Positions 1-7,789 of a stretch of DNA of 64,000 bases are shown piece after piece. Position 1 is the first letter of the stretch, and each line of letters starts with the position of its first letter. Origin of the DNA: G016234445 sp964438865. GTDB lineage: Bacteria; Chloroflexota; Dehalococcoidia; Tepidiformales; Tepidiformaceae. Made by a program: the position numbers and the translations under genes. The notes beneath the pieces are model-generated. The model saw only the letters and a list, made by a program, of their open reading frames with translations, was not told where the DNA came from and did not search any database. The DNA lies in NCBI GenBank assembly GCA_964438865.1, contig CAYTMI010000001.1, positions 62,001 through 126,000 on the forward strand, read 5' to 3'.

Positions 1-1160
1 TCTGCACCGCCAGCTTCGCCTCCGTCTTCAACAACCTCATCATCGCCCCCATCCTGCCGGACATCTCCGACGATTTCGGCGTGCGGGTCGCTGTGGTCGG
101 CCTCCTGGTGACGGCGACCGCTGTGGTCGGCGGGGTCGCCGGGATCTTCGCGGGGCCGCTGATCGACCGGCTGGGGCGGCGGCCGGTGGTGGTCACGGGG
201 ATGACGCTGCTGGCCGTCGCGACCATCCTCTCCGCGCTGGCGCCGAGCTTCCTCTTCCTCGCCGGTGCGCGGGCGCTTGCGGGGCTTGGCGTGGCCTGCC
301 TGACGCCGGCCGTCTTCGCCGCCGTCGGCGACTACTTCGAGTACAGCGAACGCGGCCGGGCGATGTCGTGGGTCATCTCCGCGAACACCATGGCCCAGAT
401 CCTCGGCGCGCCGATCGGTGCCTTCATCGGCGGGCTCGTGTCCTGGCGGCTGGCGTTCGTGCTCCTCGCGGGCCTCTCGGTCGTCTTCACCGGCCTCCTC
501 TACTGGAAGCTCCCCCCGGATGCGCCGCGGGCCGAAGGAAGCAGTCCTTCGATGCGAGGGGCAGTGCGGACCGTCCTGCGCAGCGGCACCACGACCATGG
601 CCATCGCCTCCACCTTCTTGAGCACCGGCTACTGGTTCCTCTTCGCCACCTACATGGGCGCCTACTATCACGACGAATTCGACATCCCGAAGTGGGCGCT
701 CGGCGGGCTGACGATGGTCATGGGCCTCGGCGTGCTGACCGGGAGCAACGCCGGCGGACGGATCGCCGACCGCACCGGCAAGCGGCCCGTAATCCTCTGG
801 TCGACCGCCGCCTGCGCGGCCTTCATCTTCCTGGAGACGACCGTGGCCTTCAACACCGTCGGCGCAGCGCTCTTCCTCTTCGGGTTTGCAACCGCCGCCG
901 GGGCACGGTTCGCCAGCGCCCAGGCGATGTTGACCGAGATGGCGCCCTCGCAGCGCGGCACCGTGATGGCGCTCAACGCCTCCGGCCAGCAGTTCGGGAT
1001 CGTCGCCGGGTCGGCGCTCGGCGGACTGGTGCTCGACCTCTGGGGCTACGCGGCGATCGGCCCGGCGGCGGCGCTGTTGGCCCTGGCTTCGCTCGCCACC
1101 TACGGCCTCTTCGTCCACGAAGACCGCTTCGCCCCCGCCCCGGAGCCGTCGCCGACGTAG
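1..1160 (+). CDS. MFS transporter, 5'-truncated by window edge
   Basis: This is the C-terminal part of a major facilitator superfamily transporter, an inner-membrane secondary carrier. The frame is open from base 3 with no credible start, so the gene begins before the window; a GTG at 81 lies inside a conserved first-helix region and is unlikely to be the start. The MFS motif A between helices 2 and 3 is visible (GPLIDRLGRRP), and a second loop motif (GGRIADRTGKRP) opens the C-terminal half. About eleven hydrophobic segments follow one another to a short polar tail. The substrate cannot be read; drug or sugar efflux are both possible. The next gene starts about 100 bases later and looks unrelated. 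Confidence 0.9.
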   Translation, partial: CTASFASVFNNLIIAPILPDISDDFGVRVAVVGLLVTATAVVGGVAGIFAGPLIDRLGRRPVVVTGMTLLAVATILSALAPSFLFLAGARALAGLGVACLTPAVFAAVGDYFEYSERGRAMSWVISANTMAQILGAPIGAFIGGLVSWRLAFVLLAGLSVVFTGLLYWKLPPDAPRAEGSSPSMRGAVRTVLRSGTTTMAIASTFLSTGYWFLFATYMGAYYHDEFDIPKWALGGLTMVMGLGVLTGSNAGGRIADRTGKRPVILWSTAACAAFIFLETTVAFNTVGAALFLFGFATAAGARFASAQAMLTEMAPSQRGTVMALNASGQQFGIVAGSALGGLVLDLWGYAAIGPAAALLALASLATYGLFVHEDRFAPAPEPSPT

Positions 1161-1263
1161 CATCTGCGCTTCCACGCCCCCGCCGGGTTTGTCGCCGCCA
1201 ACCCCGTTTGCTAGACTCCGATGATCGAGCGCGCCCGTTCGCGCGCCTCGCCACGGGGGTCCA

Positions 1264-1737
1264 ATGGCTTACGGCACCGGCATCGCGAAGGGCATGGGGC
1301 TCACCCTCAGGACCATGTTCCGCCCCGTCGCGACCATCCAGTATCCCGAAGAGACGCGGACCATCCCCGTCTACGCGCGCACCAACCTCCTCTGGTTCGA
1401 AGAGCGCTGCACCGGCTGCAGCACCTGTGCCCAGGCCTGCCCCGACGGCTGCATCCTCGTCGCCACCAGCCAGGACGCCGAGGGCCGCCGCAACATCGAC
1501 CGCTACGAAATCGACTTCCGCGTCTGCATGTACTGCGGCCTCTGCACCGAAGCCTGCCCCTACGAAGCGATCCAGCCCGGCGGCCCCCTCGACGACGCCG
1601 TCTACGTGTTCGACGAGATGTACCGCGACAAGCACGCCCTCACCCGCGTGGCGCAGAGCTTCCTCGGGCGCAACGAAAACACCTACCCGAACGGCATGAA
1701 AGCGCCGGACCCGGACGCGGACTTCCACCGGCTCTAG
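1264..1737 (+). CDS. nuoI: NuoI-like 2x[4Fe-4S] ferredoxin subunit
   Basis: A 157-residue protein related to the complex I subunit NuoI, which passes electrons through two [4Fe-4S] clusters (N6a/N6b) towards quinone. Two CxxCxxCxxxCP motifs are clear: CTGCSTCAQACP at about residues 49-60 and CMYCGLCTEACP at about 90-101. The N-terminus has the NuoI-type stretch ending in a Tyr-Pro-Glu-Glu segment. The ATG at 1264 gives the usual family length. No other nuo gene adjoins it; a NuoG-like gene lies 1.6 kb downstream on the same strand with unrelated genes between. Whether it joins a full complex I or another oxidoreductase cannot be told from the window. Confidence 0.85.
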   Translation: MAYGTGIAKGMGLTLRTMFRPVATIQYPEETRTIPVYARTNLLWFEERCTGCSTCAQACPDGCILVATSQDAEGRRNIDRYEIDFRVCMYCGLCTEACPYEAIQPGGPLDDAVYVFDEMYRDKHALTRVAQSFLGRNENTYPNGMKAPDPDADFHRL

Positions 1738-1780
1738 CACTCGCCGCCCGGTCGCGCCTGAGCTCCACGCGCGGGGCGCG

Positions 1781-1786
1781 TATGCT
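1781..1786 (+). promoter_or_regulatory. -10 element of a leaderless start
   Basis: TATGCT lies six bases before the ATG at 1793 and there is no Shine-Dalgarno sequence. Transcription would begin at or next to the start codon, so the RDD gene is probably translated from a leaderless mRNA. Confidence 0.5.
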
Positions 1787-1792
1787 GCCGCC

Positions 1793-2389
1793 ATGCCCGA
1801 TATCGAACGCCTCGACCGCGCGGTCGCCCTTCTGCGTGAACTGGACGCGCTGAAGACGGACCTGCCGGAAACCCCGCGTGTCTGGGACCGCGCAATCGCT
1901 CGGGGCCTCGACCTTGGCCTGGCCATCACGTTGGAGCTGATCGTGGCCGGCGTCGGCTCCGTGGCCATCATGGTGATCTTCTGGGGCGGCCGCGACCCCA
2001 ACGAGTTCCGTGACCCGAGCCCCGCCGAGACTGCGTTCGCCATCACGTTGCTGGTGGTCTGGCTTGGCCTGCTCGCCTGGAACGAAGTCGTCGGCTTTGG
2101 CCCCGACCGCCAGACGTTCGGCAAGCGACTCCTGGGCATCCGGGTCGTCCTCATGCACGGCGACGGCGTTCCCGGGCCCCGGAGAATGCTGGGCCGCTGG
2201 GCCACCGCGTTCTTCTCGTCGCTGCTGGTGCTGGCAGCGTGGGGGCTGGTCGCAACCCGGTTGCCCCTGTCTCTCAGAGTCCCGGCGATGCTCGCGTTCC
2301 TGGCGATCCCGGCGGCGCTCTTCTTTGGCCGCAGCGGCCGCGGGCTCCACGACCGCATCTGGGGCACCCGCCTCATCCGCCCCCGCTGA
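1793..2389 (+). CDS. RDD family membrane protein
   Basis: A 198-residue integral membrane protein of the RDD family. After a charged N-terminal stretch of about 30 residues come hydrophobic segments near residues 38-60, 78-98, 135-155 and 160-180. The family signature is split between the Arg-Gly-Leu-Asp of the first segment and a conserved FGKRLLGIRVV motif near residue 110; the end (GRGLHDRIWGTRLI) matches the family's usual terminus. RDD proteins have no single defined role; some are proposed ion transporters. The start is preceded by a -10-like TATGCT and no ribosome site, suggesting a leaderless transcript. Confidence 0.8.
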   Translation: MPDIERLDRAVALLRELDALKTDLPETPRVWDRAIARGLDLGLAITLELIVAGVGSVAIMVIFWGGRDPNEFRDPSPAETAFAITLLVVWLGLLAWNEVVGFGPDRQTFGKRLLGIRVVLMHGDGVPGPRRMLGRWATAFFSSLLVLAAWGLVATRLPLSLRVPAMLAFLAIPAALFFGRSGRGLHDRIWGTRLIRPR

Positions 2390-2420
2390 GCGCTCGCGTT
2401 TGGCCCGTTTCGCACGGGCG

Positions 2421-2426
2421 TATACT
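2421..2426 (+). promoter_or_regulatory. -10 element of a leaderless start
   Basis: A TATACT hexamer ends six bases before the ATG at 2433, the same geometry as at 1781. It is the likely promoter of the small gene/nucleotidyltransferase pair. Confidence 0.5.
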
Positions 2427-2432
2427 GGACCC

Positions 2433-2687
2433 ATGGACAGCACGAAGGCTTCCGCGACCGTCTCCGACCACGACCGCGAATACATGCGGAGCCTCGGGCG
2501 GTGGAAGCACAAAAGTCACCAGCTTGCTCTGGCCGAACACCTGGCCCTGAGCGGCACCGAGCGGCTGGTCACCAGCGTTGCCTGGACAAGGGGCAACACG
2601 GGCCTCCCAACCTGGCGCTTCCGCACGGACGACTGCCCGGAGCGTTTCTATGAAAGGGCGAAAGAGCTTGGCCTCTATCGTCCCTGA
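2433..2687 (+). CDS. Small protein paired with nucleotidyltransferase
   Basis: An 84-residue soluble, mixed-charge protein that I do not recognise. It starts MDSTKASATVSDHDREY and ends in a Tyr-Arg-Pro. It shows no transmembrane helix or cysteine motif; a His/Lys-rich segment near residues 28-36 (RWKHKSHQLALAEHL) is followed by a Trp-containing beta-like region. It overlaps the next gene by 38 bases, so the two are translated together. Small gene followed by an overlapping minimal nucleotidyltransferase is the usual plan of several toxin-antitoxin pairs, which makes an antitoxin-like or regulatory role possible, but the sequence itself does not show it. Confidence 0.6.
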   Translation: MDSTKASATVSDHDREYMRSLGRWKHKSHQLALAEHLALSGTERLVTSVAWTRGNTGLPTWRFRTDDCPERFYERAKELGLYRP

Positions 2688-3261
2688 GGAACGTGCGAAG
2701 GCGCTCAAGTTCCTCGAGTGGCTCGGGCAGGTGTTCGAACAGGCCGGTCTCGAGGCGGTCCTCATTGGGGGCCAGGCCCGAAACTTCTGGGCCGAGCCGC
2801 GCAGCACCCTCGACTATGATTTCACCACCGCCGCCGACGCCGAGGGCTTCCAGCGGCTGCGCGAGGCTCTCACTGCCCAGGGCTTCCGCATTGTCCGGGA
2901 CCAGGGGCCGCTACAGCCCTCCGGCCCCGACTTCGTCCAGTTGTGGAACGAGGCAACCCGCGAGGCAATCGACCTCCAGGCCGCCAAGACCGACTTTCAG
3001 GCCGGCATCGTCGAGCGCGGCGTGCGCCTTGACCCGGCCCAGCCGCTCCGGGTCGCCACCGTGGAAGACCTCCTCGTCTTGAAGCTGATCGCGAACCGCA
3101 AGAAGGACCAGGGCGACCTCTACGACCTCGCCGCCCGGGAAGGCATCGACTGGGGCTACGTCGAACACTGGGCTGAGATCTGGGGAGTCACCGAACTCCT
3201 GGCAAGCCTTCGCGAGGCCATGGAACAGGAACGCCGCCGTATCGAAGACCTCTACCGCTAG
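2650..3261 (+). CDS. Minimal nucleotidyltransferase-fold protein (AbiEii/DUF6036-like)
   Basis: A 203-residue protein with the nucleotidyltransferase fold. The GG...DxD signature is visible: LIGGQARNFW around residue 37 and then STLDYDF with two aspartates; a later segment VEDLLVLKLIANRKKDQGDLYDL is the conserved Lys/Asp helix pair seen in AbiEii-type and DUF6036 proteins. Such enzymes transfer a nucleotide to RNA or protein; some are toxins. The start chosen is ATG 2650, inside the preceding gene, because an upstream in-frame ATG at 2578 would add an arginine-rich, unrelated tail. It could equally be a metabolic or regulatory nucleotidyltransferase. Confidence 0.75.
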   Translation: MKGRKSLASIVPEERAKALKFLEWLGQVFEQAGLEAVLIGGQARNFWAEPRSTLDYDFTTAADAEGFQRLREALTAQGFRIVRDQGPLQPSGPDFVQLWNEATREAIDLQAAKTDFQAGIVERGVRLDPAQPLRVATVEDLLVLKLIANRKKDQGDLYDLAAREGIDWGYVEHWAEIWGVTELLASLREAMEQERRRIEDLYR

Positions 3262-3383
3262 CCATTCGTCGCCCGGCCGCCGCCGCCCCCTTCGAACCGT
3301 TCGTTCTCTCCGTCACAATCTGGTAGATTTGTCCGGCAGCTCGCCGCCCGCGCTCCTGCGCGCCCGCGGCCCCGGGGAACGGA

Positions 3384-5858
3384 ATGGCAAGCATCACCGT
3401 CGACGGCCAGGTCATCGAAGCGCCCCCGGGGGCGCCGCTCGTTGAAGTCCTCAAGAACAACGGCTTCTACGTCTCCAGCCTCTGCTACATCGACGGCCTC
3501 AAACCGTATGCCGGCTGCCGCTCCTGCCTCGTCGACATCGAAGGCCCCCCCGGCCTCCAGCTCAGTTGCACCGCCATCGTCCAGGACGGCATGAAGGTCA
3601 CCACCAGCAGCGACGAGGTGAAGGAGGCCCGCCAGGCCGTCGTCTCCCTCATCCTCGCCAACCACAGCGACCGCTGCCTCACCTGTCACCGCCGCGAACA
3701 CTGCCACCCCGGCGACATCTGCCTCCGCGACGACGTCGTCACCCACCGCTGCCTCACCTGTTCGAAGAACTACCGCTGCGAACTCCAGGCCACCTGCGAA
3801 ATGGTCGGCATGTCGGGCTACGAACCCTGGGTGGGCGAAGAGCGAAGCTGGTATCAGCACCCCCAACCGCCGGCCGACCGCGCGAACCCCTACATGGAGT
3901 TCGACCCCCAGATGTGCATCATCTGCACACGCTGCCAGCGGGCCTGCGAAGACAAGCGCCACACCGGCGCCATCACCCTCAGCGGCAAGGGCTGGGACAC
4001 GCAGATCGCCTTCGGGGCCGGCGGCGCCATCCACGAAAGCAACTGCGACTTCAGCGGCGCCTGCATCGACGTCTGCCCCACGGCCGCCCTGATGGAGCAC
4101 CCGAACAAGTGGGTCGCCAAGCCCGACACCTGGACGATGACCACCTGCGATTCCTGTGCTGTCGGCTGCAGCCTCAAGCTCGGCTCGAAGGACGGCCGTG
4201 GCGTCATCGTCCGCCCCGGCGACGCCAACCCCTTCTCCGGCGACCAGATCTGCGTCCGCGGCCGCTACCACTATGACTCGCTCAAGCCCCGTGAGCGGCT
4301 CTCGAAGCACCTCGTCCGCCGCGGCGCCATCCACGCCCCGGCCTCCCTCGCCGACGCCATAGCGGAAGCCGCCAGGGCGCTGCAGGCCGCGAAGGCGAAG
4401 GGCCGGGTCGGCGTCCTCATCGGCGGCAACCTGACCAACGAAGAAGGCTGGGCCGCAGCGAAGATCGCGGCGGCGCTCGGCGGAAACGCCGACCTCTCCT
4501 CGGGACCCGTCGTCCGCGCCGTGAAGAGCGCCCTCGAAGCCCGGCTGGGCACCTGGCGCACCACCGCCGAGATGACTCGCATCCCCAGAGCGAAGGCGCT
4601 CGTCGTCGTCGCCGACGACCTTGAAGAGAGCCACAACGTCGCCAGCATCCGGGTGAAGGACGCCGCCGTGCACCAGAAGGCAAAGGTCATCGTCATCGGC
4701 GCCGTGCGCAGCGAACTCGTCGATTTCGCCGCCTGCTGGCTCCGCAGCGAACCCGGCGAAGAAGGCCTGACCGCCGCCCGTCTGGCGGACGCCGTCGCCG
4801 GTGGCCAGCCCCACGACGACGCCATCGCCGCCGCCGCCGCCATCCTCCGCGACGCCCCCAGGGAAGAGACTCTCGTCATCTGCGCGCCAAACCCTGTGAG
4901 CGCCGCCATCGCCGGGAGCATGGCCGGCGGGGCCGCGAACCTCGCCGTCGCGCTCTTCGGGACCGCCGCCTCGGTAAACCTCGTCGTCCTCCCCACCGAG
5001 ACCAACGTCAACGGCCTGCTCGACATGGGCGTGGCAGTTTCGGGCGCCGGTGACCCGCTCGCGGGCCTCACCGGCCTGCTCGTGGTGCGGGACGACCCGA
5101 CCATGCGCCTCCCCGGCGCCGCCGCAGCCCTGGCCAAGATCGAGACGATCGTCGTGATCGACAACGTGCTCCACGAAACGGCGAAGCGGGCGGGCGTGGT
5201 CATCGCCGAAGCCCGCGCCTACGCCAGCCGCGGCACCTACACCACGGCCGGCTTCCGCATTCAGAAGCTCTCCCCGGCGGTGGCGCCCGAAGGCGACGCC
5301 GTCGACTGCTACAGCGCCCTCCGCAGCCTCGGCGCGGCGCTCGGCCTCGAACTGCCCGCCAACGCCGATGCGGCCCTGGGCGAAATCGCGAAGGCAAACC
5401 CCGCCTACCAGCCGGCCCACGACCTCATCCTCGGCGAAGGCGTAGCGATGGCCGTCCCGGCAAGCGGCAAAGGCACGATAGTGGCCGTGGCGGCGCCGGT
5501 GGTCGCGGGCACGGGCCTGCGCCTCGCCACCGGGCGCGACCTCTACACCGCCGCCGATGCAGCCGCGCTTCGCCACCCGGAGGCCGACAAGCTTCACCGC
5601 TACGACCGTATCCAGTTGAGCGAAGCAGACGCCGCCCGCCTCGGCATCCAGAGTGGCGACGAGGTCGAAATCGCTGCTGGTGGCACCGCCATCCGCGCCA
5701 GGGCCGACGTCAACGAACGGGTCGCGACGGGCACCGTCTACGTGTCGAGCCTGCTCCAGGGTGGCGCGGTCGTCCAATTCTTCGCCGGAGACGCGCTCCC
5801 CACGGTGGCCCTCTCCGGGGCGGCCGTCCCCGGCAGGCTGGCGGCTCAGCGGGCCTGA
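3384..5858 (+). CDS. nuoG: NuoG-like iron-sulfur/molybdopterin-fold oxidoreductase subunit
   Basis: An 824-residue protein of the NuoG/formate dehydrogenase alpha family. In order it has a [2Fe-2S] domain (Cys34, 45, 48, 62), a long cysteine-rich segment (Cys98, 101, 107, 113 and then His121, Cys123, 126, 132, 138), a ferredoxin module (Cys178, 181, 184, 188; Cys221, 227, 231), the CxxCxxxC start of the molybdopterin domain (Cys255, 258, 262, 290), a large Rossmann-like region and a C-terminal dinucleotide-binding barrel. The second ferredoxin motif has Ser224 where the second cysteine is expected. It probably acts as the electron-input arm of a complex I-like enzyme or a formate dehydrogenase-type enzyme. 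NuoI is 1.6 kb upstream. ATG 3384 sits ten bases after a GGGGAACGG stretch. Confidence 0.8.
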   Translation: MASITVDGQVIEAPPGAPLVEVLKNNGFYVSSLCYIDGLKPYAGCRSCLVDIEGPPGLQLSCTAIVQDGMKVTTSSDEVKEARQAVVSLILANHSDRCLTCHRREHCHPGDICLRDDVVTHRCLTCSKNYRCELQATCEMVGMSGYEPWVGEERSWYQHPQPPADRANPYMEFDPQMCIICTRCQRACEDKRHTGAITLSGKGWDTQIAFGAGGAIHESNCDFSGACIDVCPTAALMEHPNKWVAKPDTWTMTTCDSCAVGCSLKLGSKDGRGVIVRPGDANPFSGDQICVRGRYHYDSLKPRERLSKHLVRRGAIHAPASLADAIAEAARALQAAKAKGRVGVLIGGNLTNEEGWAAAKIAAALGGNADLSSGPVVRAVKSALEARLGTWRTTAEMTRIPRAKALVVVADDLEESHNVASIRVKDAAVHQKAKVIVIGAVRSELVDFAACWLRSEPGEEGLTAARLADAVAGGQPHDDAIAAAAAILRDAPREETLVICAPNPVSAAIAGSMAGGAANLAVALFGTAASVNLVVLPTETNVNGLLDMGVAVSGAGDPLAGLTGLLVVRDDPTMRLPGAAAALAKIETIVVIDNVLHETAKRAGVVIAEARAYASRGTYTTAGFRIQKLSPAVAPEGDAVDCYSALRSLGAALGLELPANADAALGEIAKANPAYQPAHDLILGEGVAMAVPASGKGTIVAVAAPVVAGTGLRLATGRDLYTAADAAALRHPEADKLHRYDRIQLSEADAARLGIQSGDEVEIAAGGTAIRARADVNERVATGTVYVSSLLQGGAVVQFFAGDALPTVALSGAAVPGRLAAQRA

Positions 5859-5881
5859 CTCCCTTTCCCCTGGCGCCCACA

Positions 5882-5920
5882 AACGAAGAGGCCCGCCTGG
5901 TTGGCGGGCTTCTTCGTTGT
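5882..5920 (+). terminator. Rho-independent terminator after nuoG-like gene
   Basis: A 16-base-pair stem with a five-base loop: left arm 5882-5897, right arm 5903-5918, one G-T wobble, no mismatch. A short T-containing tail follows. It starts 23 bases after the stop codon. Confidence 0.85.
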
Positions 5921-6279
5921 TGCTGGCTTCGGGGCTTGCTGGAGAGGTAGGGGGTAGGGCAATCCTTGAAGCCGGACTATCTGTTGCGGCCACCGATGGC
6001 CAGGAGAAGTGCGAGCGCAGGGCCAGTGCGTCGCGTTGGCGGGACCCCGGGTTCCGGACACCGCTGGGAGCGGATCCGGGAAGGAAGTGTCGCCGCTGGC
6101 CTTTCCCGCTGGGCATAGCGCCCGGCGCGAATGTGAGCGGCGACTGCAGGAGGAAGCATGTCTTGCATCTCTCTTTCTCCTTCGACCGAGCATGAGGCCG
6201 GGACATGAAGCCACGGTGCGAGGTTCGTAAAACGTCGGCAAAATCGCGCGCCGCCGTAAGCGCTGGCTGTCCGGGACCG
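5921..6279. other. Gene-free stretch with a foldable element
   Basis: No convincing coding frame in either direction. It contains a nested stem: 9 perfect pairs between 6089-6097 and 6136-6144, enclosing an 8-pair stem between 6107-6114 and 6120-6127 with a five-base loop. I could not match it to a riboswitch, RNase P, tmRNA or SRP consensus. Confidence 0.45.
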
Positions 6280-6657
6280 CTACCCGCCCGCACACACGGG
6301 GCGGTTGACCCACAGCTTGGTCACCCTCCCCAGCCCCCAGACACAGACCCGATCGGTCGCGCCAAGTGCTGGGAGGGCGTCCTTCACGTCCGCCCAGCAG
6401 TCCGTTCGGCAGTCGAACGCGGAGACCGCCCTGAGGTCGACAACCGACCGCGACCCGTCCTCGAAGACCACCGTCAGTTCCGGGCCGTTCCTCGCGGCGA
6501 CGGCCACCGCCTGCCAGCCGTGCGGGATGATGGCGGATGCTTCGCCGGTAGGCTGCGCCGCCCCCGGCGCGTCAGAACATCCCGCGGCGAGGAACACGGC
6601 TGCCGCGGTCACCCCGGCGAGCACGACCCCTCGCACGACCCGCCGTCCCGCGCTCAA
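6280..6657 (-). CDS. Small lipoprotein of unknown function
   Basis: A 125-residue exported lipoprotein. After an Arg-Arg start comes a hydrophobic stretch and the lipobox LAAGC near residue 27, then a Pro/Gly-rich linker and a globular domain with four cysteines (FDCRTDCW, RVCVW, RPVCAGG) that could form disulfides. The start chosen is TTG 6657, whose TTGA overlaps the stop of the upstream gene; a GTG a few codons later is an alternative. The overlap implies translational coupling to the histidine-rich membrane protein. The domain has a VFEDGSRSVVDLRAV stretch that I cannot assign to a family. Confidence 0.65.
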   Translation of the reverse strand: MSAGRRVVRGVVLAGVTAAAVFLAAGCSDAPGAAQPTGEASAIIPHGWQAVAVAARNGPELTVVFEDGSRSVVDLRAVSAFDCRTDCWADVKDALPALGATDRVCVWGLGRVTKLWVNRPVCAGG

Positions 6658-7700
6658 CGGACACTCAGCGCCAGGTCCTGGGAGGCCGGAAGCGTCGCAC
6701 CGGGGAACGCCCCCGGGCTGATCGGCGGGAAGTCGTGGGCGAAGACCCCGGACGCGCCCGGCATCGTCCAGACGTGCAGGTTCCACGCCGTGGTCTTCGA
6801 AAAGACGCCGCGGCAGGACGCAGCGTCGGGCTTTACGCTCACCGCGTTCGCGGTGAAGCAGAGGTTCTCGTGACGATGCCACACGTCCAGCGGCCCAAAG
6901 AAAGATGGCGGCAGTTCCGTCACCTTTTCGCTGGTGAACATGAACCCGAGCAGCTTCCAGGTCCCGTCGAGGCGCTTGGAGTAGAGGAGGATCTCGGGGC
7001 GCTCAGGGTCGCCGAGGACGCCGTCGCTGTTGTAGCTGAGGTTGACGAAGTGGGCGGCGATGTCGGGCAGGTCCTGCGTGATCTGGATGTAGCCCGACGC
7101 CAGAGCGACGCGGATGGCTGCGAACTTAGCCGCCGATTCCTCGACCCGGGCGTAGAAGGCGGCTGCGGCTGCCAGTTGCTCCGGCGTCACCGGGACCTCG
7201 GTGCCGTGGGTGTGGGCGTTGCCTTCGCCCATCGCTTCCGCGGCAGTGGTCTCAGTGTGGGGATGCTCGGCGTCCGCGGCGGCGAGCGGGGCGTCCGCCG
7301 TCCCGGGCAGGGCGGCGAGCGTGTCGTGCCCATGGTCCCCGGCGGCTTCGAGCACCTGGTGGTCGTGGTTGTCGCTCTCCGCCCTGCTTGCGACAAGGAT
7401 CGCCGCGCCGACCGCGAGCCCCATCACCGGCAGCGTGCCTGCGCGGAGACCCCACGCCAGCCGGCCGTCGCCGCCAAGCCGGTGGTCGTGCATCCAGGCC
7501 GTGGCCATCCCCATCACCGCCGCGGCCGTGAGCGCGATCCCGGCAACGATCAGGGCGTGGCCGGGGTTCGAAAGCGTGAACACGCCTTCACGCGCCGCGA
7601 GGGTCGCGTCGCTCGAATGGAGATAGACGTCCCACGCCAGGCCGGCGACGTGAAGGACGACGCCCGCAAAGGCGGCCGCCCAGAGAATGCGGTATTTCAT
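6654..7700 (-). CDS. Membrane protein with histidine-rich linker, unknown
   Basis: A 348-residue protein with three predicted membrane helices (about residues 5-25, 45-65 and 85-105), then a histidine/aspartate-rich linker at about 110-165 (pairs such as HDH, HGH, HPH and HTH), then a soluble domain. That domain contains a YNSDGVLGDPERPEILLYSK stretch, later WHRHENLCF and LHVWT. The histidines suggest metal binding, but no transporter or enzyme signature is seen. The ATG at 7700 was chosen because the open frame further upstream is arginine-rich and lies opposite the acyl-CoA dehydrogenase gene. The downstream lipoprotein overlaps by four bases, so both probably act together at the envelope. 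Confidence 0.7.
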   Translation of the reverse strand: MKYRILWAAAFAGVVLHVAGLAWDVYLHSSDATLAAREGVFTLSNPGHALIVAGIALTAAAVMGMATAWMHDHRLGGDGRLAWGLRAGTLPVMGLAVGAAILVASRAESDNHDHQVLEAAGDHGHDTLAALPGTADAPLAAADAEHPHTETTAAEAMGEGNAHTHGTEVPVTPEQLAAAAAFYARVEESAAKFAAIRVALASGYIQITQDLPDIAAHFVNLSYNSDGVLGDPERPEILLYSKRLDGTWKLLGFMFTSEKVTELPPSFFGPLDVWHRHENLCFTANAVSVKPDAASCRGVFSKTTAWNLHVWTMPGASGVFAHDFPPISPGAFPGATLPASQDLALSVR

Positions 7701-7789
7701 GGCTCCTCCGAAAGCGCCGCGCGGGCGGGGGCGTGACGCGGATGGTACCCGTTCTACGGCCACGCGCGCTATGAGGATTGCCGCGAACC

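Noticed and set aside
5921..6279. Cobalamin, SAM or other riboswitch; RNase P, tmRNA or SRP RNA
   Set aside because: Stems are present but conserved cores of these classes were not found.
3258..6293. Very long minus-strand open frame opposite nuoG
   Set aside because: Composition is Gly/Ala/Asp-repetitive with no domain, as expected from the shadow of a high-GC gene. The plus-strand gene has clear iron-sulfur motifs.
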